DNA of 45,951 nt from Candidatus Bathyarchaeota archaeon (GCA_005888735.1 VBBN01000020.1:1-45951); one strand, 5' to 3'; counted from the first letter of the stretch, positions 1-7,801 are shown. Made by a program: numbers and translations. The notes: generated by a model from the letters alone, not told the origin.

Positions 1-1
1 A

Positions 2-811
2 GACGTCATCTCTCAACCAGGAGTCACTGTCCGTTCCTTCACCCTCACCCTGAACAGGCTGAGTCTCTGCATTGCTCGCGACGTTGTCAAGTTAGAGTGC
101 ACTTCCACGGTCGGAGTGGACCGTAATCTTCGTAATCTCACTGTTGGAAACGAGGAGGAGACAAGTCACTACGACCTCTCAGAGTCTGTGAGAGTGGCCA
201 GTACTACGGTGCGTATAGTGGCATCTTTCAAACGGGACGATGCGAGGATAAGAACCGTGATAGCATCGAAGCATGGTCAACGTAGAACCGCTAGGACCGG
301 TCATCTACTCCACAATGCCACGAAGACGATTGTGGCAGCAGCGCTCCAGTGGAGACAGGCAATCGTTATGGAAGATATCAGGGGTATACGTGCTCTCTAC
401 CGTAAGGGTAATGGTCAGGGTAGAAAGTATCGGGGTAGGATGAACGCGTGGAGCTTCAGCGAAGCCCAACGACAGTTAGAGTACAAGGCCCGATGGATAG
501 GACTACCAGTTATTCGTCTGTCTAGGCGTGAGACCAGAGGCTCCAGCATGACCTGTCCGAGATGCGGGGAGAGACTCCAATCGGACAAGAGACTGAAACG
601 CAAGCTCTGGTGTAACAAGTGTAGAATAGTAATGGACCGGGACAGGGTGGCGGCTGTTAACCTGGCCCGGCGGAGGCGGTTGAGGTTCGACCGTTCACGG
701 GCCCATGAGGGGCCGCAAGGCGGAGCAGTTGAAGCAGTGAAGGGGAACCCGGCGCCTACGGTAGTCCCTGGAGTCGATGCTCCGAAGCTAACTCAACCAA
801 CCAAGAGTTAA
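2..811 (+). CDS. tnpB: TnpB-type RNA-guided nuclease (IS200/IS605 OrfB), 5' end outside window
   Basis: This is the C-terminal part of a TnpB protein. The frame is open to the left edge with no stop, so the gene begins outside the window; the GTG at 116 lies inside the RuvC domain and is not the start. RuvC-I is GVDRNL (Asp at 119-121), RuvC-II is IVMEDIRG (Glu at 371-373), and RuvC-III is MDRDRVAAVNLARR near 632. A C4 zinc finger, CPRCG then CNKC, lies between II and III. All three acidic catalytic residues are present, so the nuclease may be active. The tail GNPAPTVVPGVDAPKL resembles the ends of other archaeal OrfB proteins, where the guide (omega) RNA overlaps the 3' end of the gene. No tnpA is seen, but it could lie to the left. 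Confidence 0.9.
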   Translation, partial: DVISQPGVTVRSFTLTLNRLSLCIARDVVKLECTSTVGVDRNLRNLTVGNEEETSHYDLSESVRVASTTVRIVASFKRDDARIRTVIASKHGQRRTARTGHLLHNATKTIVAAALQWRQAIVMEDIRGIRALYRKGNGQGRKYRGRMNAWSFSEAQRQLEYKARWIGLPVIRLSRRETRGSSMTCPRCGERLQSDKRLKRKLWCNKCRIVMDRDRVAAVNLARRRRLRFDRSRAHEGPQGGAVEAVKGNPAPTVVPGVDAPKLTQPTKS

Positions 812-862
812 CAGAACCGGATAGATTAAAGTGGATCAGGGTCGAAGGCAGATCGAGTAGGA

Positions 863-1462
863 TTGAAGAGCTTCAAGCCTCCTTCTCTCGCAGGTCCGGT
901 CGGGTTCTCATTCGCGTCGATTGGCTTTGTTGCGGCTGTTGTCGTTGCTAGGGTCTTCGTCATGCTGGAGGCTCAGTGCACACTTGCTTGTCCCGTCGTT
1001 AGGGTTCATGGTTTTAGGCTCCATCACATTTTCTATGGGCTTATCTTGCTCTTGTTGTCCGTCTCACTTCTGGCGTTGGCGGAGGATACGCGAACCAAGT
1101 GGGATGGTGCTCTGGTTGCGGGTATTGGGGTCGGGCTTGTCGCTGACGAAGTGGGCCTGCTTGTTCTAGGGGTTCAGTACTGGAGTCCCGCGTCGCTCAT
1201 TGTAATCGGAGCCGTGGGAGCACTGCTGATGTTGGCGACCGTCTCGTTGATGGTTCGACAAGGGCTAGACGATTTTCGGATTCTAGATAAGGCGCAAGTG
1301 ATGACAGGGCTTGCAATACTTCTGGGAATGGCAGGTTTCATCTATTTTGACAGGCCCATACACACGATGGTTGCCCAAGCCGCGGCTGGCGCATGGGCAC
1401 TGTCCTTGGCCCTCATGATAACCGCGGGACGGACGCATGTTCTAAGAGTCCTCCGCGGCTAG
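863..1462 (+). CDS. six-helix integral membrane protein, unknown function
   Basis: A 199-residue protein with about six hydrophobic segments (residues about 12-35, 48-72, 77-103, 105-126, 141-159 and 168-188). A HGFRLHHIFYG motif sits at the start of helix 2; paired histidines at a membrane edge are conserved in a number of small archaeal membrane proteins, but I cannot name the family. The first usable start is TTG at 863, and no convincing ribosome-binding site precedes it. A later start would remove helix 1. It lies 34 bp upstream of the Hef-like helicase on the same strand and may be co-transcribed with it. No catalytic motif is visible. The reading frame is credible because the hydrophobic pattern is regular throughout, but the function is unknown. 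Confidence 0.6.
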   Translation: MKSFKPPSLAGPVGFSFASIGFVAAVVVARVFVMLEAQCTLACPVVRVHGFRLHHIFYGLILLLLSVSLLALAEDTRTKWDGALVAGIGVGLVADEVGLLVLGVQYWSPASLIVIGAVGALLMLATVSLMVRQGLDDFRILDKAQVMTGLAILLGMAGFIYFDRPIHTMVAQAAAGAWALSLALMITAGRTHVLRVLRG

Positions 1463-1496
1463 TCTTAGCAGCAGCTTCATCAGGAGCTCCCCCGAA

Positions 1497-3047
1497 GTGA
1501 CAACTTCGTCAACCATTACCACGGGTCTCACGCCCCGTGAGTATCAGATGAAGATATCCGAGTCGGCGACAAAAGCGAACACTCTTGTGGTTCTCCCCAC
1601 AGGGCTCGGCAAGACAGTCATCGCCCTGCTAGTTGCCATTCGCAGACTATCGTCAAACATGAATTCCAAGATTCTTCTCCTAGCCCCGACCAAGCCGCTA
1701 GTAGTTCAGCACGCGAAGTTCTTCGGAGACCATCTGGAGGGCAGTCTGGTCGAAGCGATCCTCACCGGTGAGGTGTCGGCTGAAGAGCGCGCCAAACTTT
1801 TCTCCGAATCCCGACTGGTATTTGCAACACCTGAGGTGATTAGGAATGACGTTCGCCAGCACAAGTACTCTCTGCGAGAAGTGTGCTTGGTGGTTTTTGA
1901 CGAGGCTCACAGATGCGTTCGAGACTATGCGTATTCTGAAGTTGCAGAGGCATACAAGTCTGAAGCACATAACCCGCTGATCTTGGCTCTTACCGCCTCT
2001 CCGAGTGCGAGAAGAGGGCGTATTGCGGAGATCTGCGAGAAGCTGGCCATCAAGAACGTTGAGATGCGAACCGAGAAGGATGAGGACGTCAAGCCCTACG
2101 TCAACGAGGTTTCCCCGAAGTGGGAACGTCTGCCTCTTCCCGCGGGCTACAAGGAGGTCAGTCGAGTTCTCCGCAACGCCCTCGACGAACGTGTCGGCAA
2201 GCTGAGAACAATGCGCCTTCTTCCGGCAAATGTCCCCGTCTCCAAGAGGATGCTCCTAGAGCTTGGAGAGAAAGTTCGGCAAAGTCTTAGAACCGGAAAG
2301 TCGGGTTCACTTTATGGTGCGATTGTGCTTCAAGCCCAGGCGATGTCCCTCACTCACGCTGTGGAATTGTTGGAGACTCAGGGCGCTGAGAGTTTGCTGA
2401 GGTTCTTGTCAAGGCTGGAGAACGCTGAAACGAGATCGAGCAGAGGCCTAGCAAAAGATGCAAGGATCGCGGAGGCCCGAAGCCTAGCTTCTGCAACGAA
2501 GAGAGAAGGTCATCCCAAAGAGTCCAGGTTGAGGGAGCTTGTCGAGGCTGAGCTTTCGGCCAATCCTGACGCAAAGATGATTGTATTTACCCAGTTCCGA
2601 GACAGCGTCGAGTCGATAACAAGCGGACTGGGCAAGTTGAGTGGAGTGAGGCCAGTCAGGTTTGTTGGCCAGGCGACCCGGCGCGATGGGGACGTTGGTC
2701 TCTCCCAGAGCGAGCAGGTCCAGATTCTGAAAGACTTTCGCGAGGCAAAATTCAACGTGCTCGTCACCACTAGCATCGGAGAGGAAGGCCTCCACGTCCC
2801 AGATGTTGACCACGTCATTTTCTATGAGGCGGTCCCCTCCGAGATTCGGCTCATCCAGCGTCGGGGGCGGACGGGGAGGACTAGGCCTGGAAAGATGACG
2901 GTTCTAATGTCCGAGGGAACGATTGACGAAGCGTACTACTGGAGCAGCAAGAGGAAGGAGCAACAAATGCAGAGGATCTTGGAAACGGTTAAGCGTCAGG
3001 GACCTAGGGCGAATGTCCGGAAGAAAACCCTTCTCGATTATGCTTAG
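1497..3047 (+). CDS. hef: Hef/FANCM-type SF2 DNA helicase, helicase-only form
   Basis: A superfamily 2 helicase of the Hef/Mph1/FANCM group, which remodels stalled forks and branched DNA. Walker A LPTGLGKT is at residues 33-40, the DEAH box at 135-138, motif III LTASPS at 165-170, motif IV VFTQFRDS near 363-370, and motif VI QRRGRTGR at 454-461. Between the two RecA lobes (about 210-345) is the helical insert typical of the family. Euryarchaeal Hef is about 750 residues and carries a C-terminal ERCC4 nuclease with HhH repeats. This protein ends at 516, soon after lobe 2, so it has the helicase only; XPF is probably encoded elsewhere. Start GTG 1497 follows a purine-rich stretch and gives a natural N-terminus. 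ATPase and helicase motifs all look intact. Confidence 0.93.
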   Translation: MTTSSTITTGLTPREYQMKISESATKANTLVVLPTGLGKTVIALLVAIRRLSSNMNSKILLLAPTKPLVVQHAKFFGDHLEGSLVEAILTGEVSAEERAKLFSESRLVFATPEVIRNDVRQHKYSLREVCLVVFDEAHRCVRDYAYSEVAEAYKSEAHNPLILALTASPSARRGRIAEICEKLAIKNVEMRTEKDEDVKPYVNEVSPKWERLPLPAGYKEVSRVLRNALDERVGKLRTMRLLPANVPVSKRMLLELGEKVRQSLRTGKSGSLYGAIVLQAQAMSLTHAVELLETQGAESLLRFLSRLENAETRSSRGLAKDARIAEARSLASATKREGHPKESRLRELVEAELSANPDAKMIVFTQFRDSVESITSGLGKLSGVRPVRFVGQATRRDGDVGLSQSEQVQILKDFREAKFNVLVTTSIGEEGLHVPDVDHVIFYEAVPSEIRLIQRRGRTGRTRPGKMTVLMSEGTIDEAYYWSSKRKEQQMQRILETVKRQGPRANVRKKTLLDYA

Positions 3048-3074
3048 CGCTAATGCCCTGCTCGGATCAGAGTC

Positions 3075-3527
3075 TTAGGTTGCGTCTGAGTCTACTTTGT
3101 AGTAGTCTGCCAGCTCGAAAGCAGACATGATCTGTTGCTCCAGCTCCTCCATCGTGGGGTACACTGCTCGGTAGAGTTCTAACGAGCCAAGTTTTGACTT
3201 TACATGGATCATGTAAGTCGGATAGGCGGGGTGTCGGAATGCACGTTTCGCCGCCCTTGATTCCCCATCATCCTCAGGATTGTATCTTATGTGAACGCTA
3301 GAGAACACTGCTCTTTGTTGGTGTCTTCCGGCAATTTTGTTCGCGAGATCCCGGAAGAGAGGTTTCTGCTCCGCACACCCGGAGCATCCATCGCGTGTGA
3401 TCGAAGTGACGTATACAATGCCGAAGTTGTTGACAAGATTCTCAATTGGGCTGAGAGAGCGGTCTAGCTTGTCAAACTCGAAGGTCCTTACTAGAGAGTC
3501 TTCAGGAGTCTGAGAAATGAGAGTCAT
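3075..3527 (-). CDS. thioredoxin-fold protein with CSGC motif
   Basis: A 150-residue protein with a thioredoxin-like pattern: a beta strand GIVYVTSI (36-43), then a C-x-x-C site CSGC (48-51) at the start of a helix, a second strand near 74-81, and HPAYPTYMIHV (99-109), in which Pro103 sits where the cis-proline of thioredoxins lies. This suggests a thiol-disulfide oxidoreductase or a redox-sensing protein. There is no signal peptide, so it should be cytosolic. CSGC differs from the CGPC/CPYC of classical thioredoxin and glutaredoxin, and flanking sequence does not let me assign a known subfamily. It starts with ATG, with a TATA-like box 31 nt upstream, so the transcript is probably leaderless. 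It is convergent with the Hef gene. Confidence 0.75.
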   Translation of the reverse strand: MTLISQTPEDSLVRTFEFDKLDRSLSPIENLVNNFGIVYVTSITRDGCSGCAEQKPLFRDLANKIAGRHQQRAVFSSVHIRYNPEDDGESRAAKRAFRHPAYPTYMIHVKSKLGSLELYRAVYPTMEELEQQIMSAFELADYYKVDSDAT

Positions 3528-3552
3528 TATACGGGATAACTGCTGATGCCGC

Positions 3553-3562
3553 TCATATAAGT
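3553..3562 (-). promoter_or_regulatory. TATA-box-like element for the thioredoxin-like gene
   Basis: On the minus strand the sequence reads ACTTATATGA, centred about 31 nt before the ATG at 3527. In archaea transcription starts about 25 nt downstream of the TATA centre, which predicts a leader of only a few nucleotides. The call rests on position and composition only. Confidence 0.45.
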
Positions 3563-3601
3563 TCGTTGAAGCTTGTTAGGTGGGAAGAGGACAGTAGGTC
3601 C

Positions 3602-3631
3602 ACCTGCGACAATTCTTGTCTTTTGGCAGGT
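3602..3631. other. two-part stem-loop between leftward genes
   Basis: ACCTGC (3602-3607) pairs with GCAGGT (3626-3631), and directly inside it GACAA (3608-3612) pairs with TTGTC (3616-3620) around a TTC loop; TTTTG is left as a bulge. It lies downstream of the small membrane protein gene (3748-3960) and before the promoter of the thioredoxin-like gene, where a transcription end or processed 3' structure would be expected. There is no long T-tract on the minus strand. Confidence 0.35.
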
Positions 3632-3747
3632 CCTAGAGGGCTGTCCATATGGCTGCTTGTATAACCTTGCTCACCTGCCCAGTAGTTCGGAATGCGGCCG
3701 CCTCACTGAACGTTAGCGGAGCGCTGGGACCGGCGTGAATTGGTGGG

Positions 3748-3960
3748 TTACTCTCTAACAGGCTGAAGTCTAGGTATCCGAAGAGCGGCGAAAATGAACA
3801 GTAGCCCGACGAAAATGAGAACGATTCCCGACACGAGGGAAGCGTTGGGAGAAATTGTGATTCTGGATATTACCGGCTTGGCGCCCGTTATGTAAACGCC
3901 TTCGAAGACGATACCCGTGAACAAGAGCAGCGTTCCGATGACCGCAACCAATGATTTCAA
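3748..3960 (-). CDS. small two-helix membrane protein
   Basis: A 70-residue protein with two clear transmembrane helices: residues about 3-24 (VAVIGTLLLFTGIVFEGVYI) and 44-62 (VSGIVLIFVGLLFIFAALRI), joined by a polar loop and ended by a basic tail. Start is TTG at 3960, preceded on its own strand by AAAGGTAAC, an acceptable ribosome-binding site. No family is recognised. It stands alone, with about 220 bp of non-coding DNA on the side of the thioredoxin-like gene. Small helical-hairpin membrane proteins of this kind often act as accessory subunits, but nothing nearby indicates a partner. Confidence 0.55.
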   Translation of the reverse strand: MKSLVAVIGTLLLFTGIVFEGVYITGAKPVISRITISPNASLVSGIVLIFVGLLFIFAALRIPRLQPVRE

Positions 3961-4140
3961 ATGTTACCTTTAATCTGGGTCACTGATGTATTAAGCGAGT
4001 TGTAACGCAGAGCAGACGAAGCAGAGCTCTGGTCCGAACTCCGCCTTCTCCTGTCGAAGGACGGGTTTTTCAGAAATCGGAAGTATGAGTGAGGTCGGAA
4101 GAATTAAAACCCCTCGAGAAGGTATCCGTCATGAACGACT

Positions 4141-4884
4141 ATGTTGCGAACAGAGGGAGAGCTCTATGATGGCATGTCAAAGGGCCAAGTGGACCCTTCA
4201 AAGTGGAACGTCCTAAGTTTCCCGATGGGAAACGGAGATGTGTGGACTTGGGCGGAACCCCAAGCAACGATTGAACCACGAATGGGAGGACTAGCCCTCA
4301 CCGTTGACCCATTTACGCGAAAGCATGATACAGTTCACATGTTTGACGATCCCAAGCAGCTCTACGCATCGACTCGCGCCTTTCCAGTCTCCCCGACGGG
4401 TGTTACGGTGTTCGAAGTAGAGATGGGTGCAGAGACTTATCGGAGCAATACCGACGATATTCGCGATGCCTTTGCCGGCTTTATCAACATGGATTTTTCC
4501 ACCGGTATGATTTTCGACTTTGTAACTACTGGGACGAAAATCGGGGTCATCTACGAGCGCCTGCTAATTCCAGGCCTCACTGACGAGAAGACAGCGTTTA
4601 CGTACTTGGTCGAAAATCCGTTCTCTGGTGTGAGAACTGAGCCCGGCAAGCTTCAACATTTCGCAGTGCGGATCGATGCGTCGAGAAAAACGACCGAATG
4701 GTTGGCAGAGGGGAAGCCCTTTTTCAAAGCTAACGGAATTCCCGTCGCCCCGAAGGAGATTCTAATGGGATGGGGCCTTTTTACGCTTAAGCCAGTTGAC
4801 CCTCGAAAGGGGAGTACGTCGATCCATGGCCAGGGCGCAACTGGTACCTGGCGAAACTTCAAGGCAACTACTACTGGACCCTAG
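4141..4884 (+). CDS. hypothetical beta-rich protein, DUF6081-like
   Basis: A 247-residue soluble protein without signal peptide or membrane segment. The composition (many Thr, Gly and aromatic residues in alternating patterns, e.g. WNVLSFPMGNGDVWTW near residues 22-37 and TGTWRNFKA near the end) suggests a beta-sandwich of the concanavalin/LamG type. The opening 'DGMSKGQVDPSKWNV' and ending 'GTWRNF' resemble a domain of unknown function (DUF6081-like) found in soil actinobacteria and archaea; I make this link from memory and it is uncertain. Possible roles include carbohydrate binding or a small-molecule hydrolase, but no catalytic residues can be named. ATG 4141 is the first ATG in frame. 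It is isolated, followed by a long non-coding repeat. Confidence 0.6.
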   Translation: MLRTEGELYDGMSKGQVDPSKWNVLSFPMGNGDVWTWAEPQATIEPRMGGLALTVDPFTRKHDTVHMFDDPKQLYASTRAFPVSPTGVTVFEVEMGAETYRSNTDDIRDAFAGFINMDFSTGMIFDFVTTGTKIGVIYERLLIPGLTDEKTAFTYLVENPFSGVRTEPGKLQHFAVRIDASRKTTEWLAEGKPFFKANGIPVAPKEILMGWGLFTLKPVDPRKGSTSIHGQGATGTWRNFKATTTGP

Positions 4885-5049
4885 ATTGCCCCAGAGGCTG
4901 ATATTGACGCGACGGCCCACGGGGCCGGCGCTCCCTAACCAAGAATCACGCACTATCACTAGAAAACCCTCCGAGGACCCATCGAGATACAAAACAGGTT
5001 CCAGACTTGGGAGCAGAAAGAACCTTTCATTTGAAATCGTCTAAGCGTG

Positions 5050-5428
5050 AATCGCCCAGAATGAAACCCGATCGGAAAAATAAGCGCGAGATTTCCAGAC
5101 CCGCCTATTCCACAGCTAACCCTAGGGGAATACGCATAGTTCCCCAAACAGTGGACAAGCCCATAACCGGCTAATCAGCGGAAAAAAAGCTCAGAATCAC
5201 GCCTCAAGCCCGGAACTCGCCCAAAACGTGCCCCAAATCGCAATCCGTCAGCGACCCTCAATGCGCGCCTTCAGCGCGAAGGAAAAGGCTGACGATTCCA
5301 CTCTGCCAAAATTCCAGACTCGCCCATAACACGCCCTGTCAGCCTGAAATCGCTCGTTCTCCCCGTCAGACAGAAAACGACCCCTGAAAAAAAGATCGGG
5401 TACGGACGCGGCCGTTTGAGACGTGAAA
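5050..5428 (+). repeat. dispersed non-coding repeat, copy 1 (inverted relative to 40037-40500)
   Basis: The 586-bp space between the DUF6081-like gene and the channel gene holds no credible gene but matches, as reverse complement, the space at 40037-40500. By-eye alignment gives long blocks of roughly 75% identity: about 5070-5180 against 40500-40370, and about 5230-5345 against 40235-40105. The right end is perfect over 25 nt (5404-5428 against 40037-40061), after which similarity stops abruptly. Copy 1 lacks about 85 nt present in copy 2. A sub-repeat starting CCCATAAC is seen at 5160 and 5323. No terminal inverted repeats, transposase or open frame are visible. It could be a non-autonomous mobile element or an RNA gene. 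Confidence 0.75.
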
Positions 5429-5470
5429 GAGGAATCCATGAAAGGCAAGAACAGCCATTGTCCAAGAAAG

Positions 5471-5878
5471 CTAATCTACACGGTCTTCCGAGGTGGGGGC
5501 CTTATGCTCCAGTCTTCCCTTTAGTCTCAGTTCTTCTTTTTCCAAGTAGTCGAACCCGTCCTTCAGCAAGGTTCCAACAAGAGGTCCGAACAGAAACGCA
5601 GCCGCCGATAGGACGGCGCCGACGGAGATGAAGGCCATGATGGCAGCGAATAATTTCCCTGCATCAGTGGCCGGATTACGAGCTGGTCCCTGAGTGGTGG
5701 CTATGAGACTGATGAAATAGAATGCGTCCACATAACTCCAGCCCTCCAATAGAACGATGCCCTCAGTTCCCACAGAAAGCACTATGATCACGATAACTAT
5801 CGAGAGCAATGTTCTTCGTTTGAAGGGGGAAAGGGGATGATGGACTAGCCTGGCGACTCGTCCTCTCATTCTGCCCAC
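5471..5878 (-). CDS. two-TM potassium-channel-like protein with atypical selectivity filter
   Basis: A 135-residue protein with the layout of a 2-TM ion channel subunit (Ion_trans_2 family): TM1 at 23-45, a re-entrant pore-helix segment YVDAFYFISLIATT at 49-62, then TM2 at 74-102 and a charged cytosolic tail. In potassium channels the pore helix is followed by TVGYGD; here the same place reads TTQGPARNP (61-69). The preceding AT-T and the following 'DAGKLFAAIMAFISVGAV' match the channel family well, so I think homology is real but potassium selectivity is doubtful. Start is GTG 5878 or ATG three codons later. It is divergent from a tiny membrane-protein gene. Lost conduction or a different ion are both possible. 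Confidence 0.7.
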   Translation of the reverse strand: MGRMRGRVARLVHHPLSPFKRRTLLSIVIVIIVLSVGTEGIVLLEGWSYVDAFYFISLIATTQGPARNPATDAGKLFAAIMAFISVGAVLSAAAFLFGPLVGTLLKDGFDYLEKEELRLKGRLEHKAPTSEDRVD

Positions 5879-5980
5879 CGCAGGATGCCTTTTGAGAGAA
5901 GAAGATTAGAGCTTAACTCAAGACTTTGCAAACCCAAGTCTGCGAAGGCAGAAATAACTCGGCTCGAAAAAATGCCTAAT

Positions 5981-6091
5981 ATGGCTCATATGCTGGACAT
6001 GAAATCATTCTTCGCTGGAATGGTATTTGGCATAATCCTAGGAGTACTCCTAGGCATCATTCTCGAGGCCAACTTCTTCTTTCTCATTTGA
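5981..6091 (+). CDS. possible 36-residue single-helix membrane peptide
   Basis: The frame ends in one long hydrophobic helix, SFFAGMVFGIILGVLLGIILEANFFFLI. I prefer ATG 5981 because an AAATAACT element lies about 27 nt upstream, which would give a leaderless transcript; ATG 5972 or an earlier start at 5885 is also possible. The peptide would be almost entirely one glycine-rich helix. It sits between two leftward genes and ends 7 bp before the nitroreductase stop, so it is convergent with that gene. Its core is encoded by an 18-bp perfect palindrome (6037-6054). There is no homologue I recognise, and such small hydrophobic frames can arise by chance. Confidence 0.35.
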   Translation: MAHMLDMKSFFAGMVFGIILGVLLGIILEANFFFLI

Positions 6092-6098
6092 GACTTCC

Positions 6099-6623
6099 CT
6101 ACCCGAGCTTCTTAGGGTCAATGGCGTTGCCGAACTTTTCCAAGTAGGCGACTTCACTCAACGGCTTGCGATTTTTCTTCTTGCCGGTTGTTGTCCGCGT
6201 TGGGTATCCAAACCCGACAACGAGCGTTGGCTCAAGGGTTAGTGGAATCGCGAAGTCGTTTCGGAGCCTCTCGTGTGCAATACCCGTGTAAATGCCTGAC
6301 ACCACACCGTAATTCCACGCGGCCAGCTGCATGTCCTGAGTTGCCCTTCCCGCGTCAATCTTGGCGAATCCCAACTTCGGATCAGTCAATACGATGACAG
6401 CGAAGTCTGCCTTCCCAACCCAGCTACCGCTCGTGCTATCGGCCGCCAAGGTTCTGATGTTGTCCTTATCCTGAACCAGGATGAACTTCCAATGCTGACG
6501 ATTTACTCCGCTACCAGTCAGCCTCGCAGCTTCGAGAACCTTTAGCTTCACCTCCGCCGGAACCTTCTTCGGACCGAATTCGCGAACGTCCAGCTTGGTA
6601 GCTATGCACTCGTAGGCGTCCAT
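6099..6623 (-). CDS. nitroreductase-family FMN oxidoreductase
   Basis: A 174-residue member of the nitroreductase superfamily, FMN enzymes that transfer hydride from NAD(P)H to quinones, nitro compounds or other acceptors and normally act as dimers. The N-terminal KLDVREFGPKKVP matches the family's RRSxRxF phosphate-binding start, GSGVNRQHWKFILV (about 37-50) matches the conserved APSxxNxQPWxF stretch, and DAGRATQDMQLAAWNYGVVSG (about 91-111) the central helix. VVGFGYP (136-142) is the usual C-terminal strand. It is at the short end of the family. ATG start; divergent from the MDH2-family dehydrogenase with only 44 bp between starts, which may reflect shared regulation. The substrate cannot be told from sequence. 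Confidence 0.9.
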   Translation of the reverse strand: MDAYECIATKLDVREFGPKKVPAEVKLKVLEAARLTGSGVNRQHWKFILVQDKDNIRTLAADSTSGSWVGKADFAVIVLTDPKLGFAKIDAGRATQDMQLAAWNYGVVSGIYTGIAHERLRNDFAIPLTLEPTLVVGFGYPTRTTTGKKKNRKPLSEVAYLEKFGNAIDPKKLG

Positions 6624-6667
6624 GTCCTTAGTACTCGAAATATAGTGAAAACCGTGTCAAGTTAAAA

Positions 6668-7801
6668 ATGGCCCCTATAGTCTCGCGCCCCTGGCGGGAC
6701 GGTGACGAGAGAGGCATGGAAGCTCAACATGTCACGGTTGACGAGAGGGAACTCAAGGAATTCTGCGAGCAAGTCTTCATCAGGCTTGGCGTCCCCCCCA
6801 AAGATGCCAAGACAACAATTGACGTTCTCGTCCTAGCGGACCTCCGCGGCATCGAGTCGCACGGAGTAGCGAGACTACCTCGCTACGTCAATGGAGTAAA
6901 GGCCGGCTACATCAAGCCCATAGAACGGAGCCGAGTTGTCAAGGAAACCAAAACCACGGCTCTAATCGACGGAGAACAAAGCCTCGGCCAGGTCGTTTCG
7001 CGGAAAGGAATGGAACTCGCCATCAGAAAGGCCAAGGAGACTTCGGTCGGGATAGTGACAGTCCGGAACTCCAACCACTACGGAATCGCAGGATATTACA
7101 CCCTCATGGCCCTAGAGCAAGACATGATCGGCGTAAGCATGACCAATGCAGCACCCCTCGTCGTTCCAACTTTCGGACGAAACGCAATACTTGGAACAAA
7201 TCCGATAAGCGTTGCAGCCCCGGCATCACGTGAGAGGCCTTTCGTCCTTGACATGGCGACCTCCGTAGTTCCCCGTGGCAAGCTCGAAGTTCTAGACCGC
7301 AAGGGTCTCCCAATGCCTCCCGGCTGGGCCGTCGACGAGACAGGACGCAGTTCAGCTGACCCAAGTAGAGTCCTAAACGCGATGGCAAAACGCCTTGGCG
7401 GGGGAATATTGCCCCTCGGAGGAGAAGGAGAGGAACACTCAGGACACAAAGGCTACGGTCTGGCACTGATGGTCGATGTTTTCTCTGGAGTTCTAAGCGG
7501 TGCAGCTACAGGGCTCAAGGTGAACGCAGAGGAACGAAAACCCGACGTTGGCCACTTTTTCATGGCCTTGGACCCAGCGGCATTCAGACCGCTCGACGAG
7601 TTCAGGCTAGACATGGACCGACTTGCGAGGGAGCTGAAGGTCTCACCGAAAGCGCAAGGACAGACAAGAATCTACGTCCACGGGGAGAAAAGTTTCACTC
7701 GAATGGAACGATTCCGAAAAGAGGGGATCCCCTTGGATCCCAAGGTGGTCGAGGCGCTGAAGAAGATAGGATCCGAACTCGGGGTTAAATGGCCGAAGTG
7801 A
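6668..7801 (+). CDS. malate/L-lactate dehydrogenase (LDH2/MDH2 family)
   Basis: A NAD(P)-dependent 2-hydroxyacid dehydrogenase of the MDH2/LDH2 fold, unrelated to classical MDH. Family marks are DLRGIESHGVARLPRY (58-73, with the catalytic-site His65), NSNHYGIAG (134-142), GTNPIS (176-181), FVLDMATS (192-199) and GHKGYGLALMVDV (259-271). Members use malate, lactate, sulfolactate, ureidoglycolate or 2-oxoglutarate-type acids. ATG 6668 would be leaderless behind an AAATATAG element near 6636-6643; ATG 6716 gives a more usual 361-residue protein and is a serious alternative. The next gene starts 6 bp after its stop and encodes an LhgO-like oxidase, so the two probably handle one 2-hydroxy/2-oxoacid pool. 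Substrate unassigned. Confidence 0.9.
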   Translation: MAPIVSRPWRDGDERGMEAQHVTVDERELKEFCEQVFIRLGVPPKDAKTTIDVLVLADLRGIESHGVARLPRYVNGVKAGYIKPIERSRVVKETKTTALIDGEQSLGQVVSRKGMELAIRKAKETSVGIVTVRNSNHYGIAGYYTLMALEQDMIGVSMTNAAPLVVPTFGRNAILGTNPISVAAPASRERPFVLDMATSVVPRGKLEVLDRKGLPMPPGWAVDETGRSSADPSRVLNAMAKRLGGGILPLGGEGEEHSGHKGYGLALMVDVFSGVLSGAATGLKVNAEERKPDVGHFFMALDPAAFRPLDEFRLDMDRLARELKVSPKAQGQTRIYVHGEKSFTRMERFRKEGIPLDPKVVEALKKIGSELGVKWPK

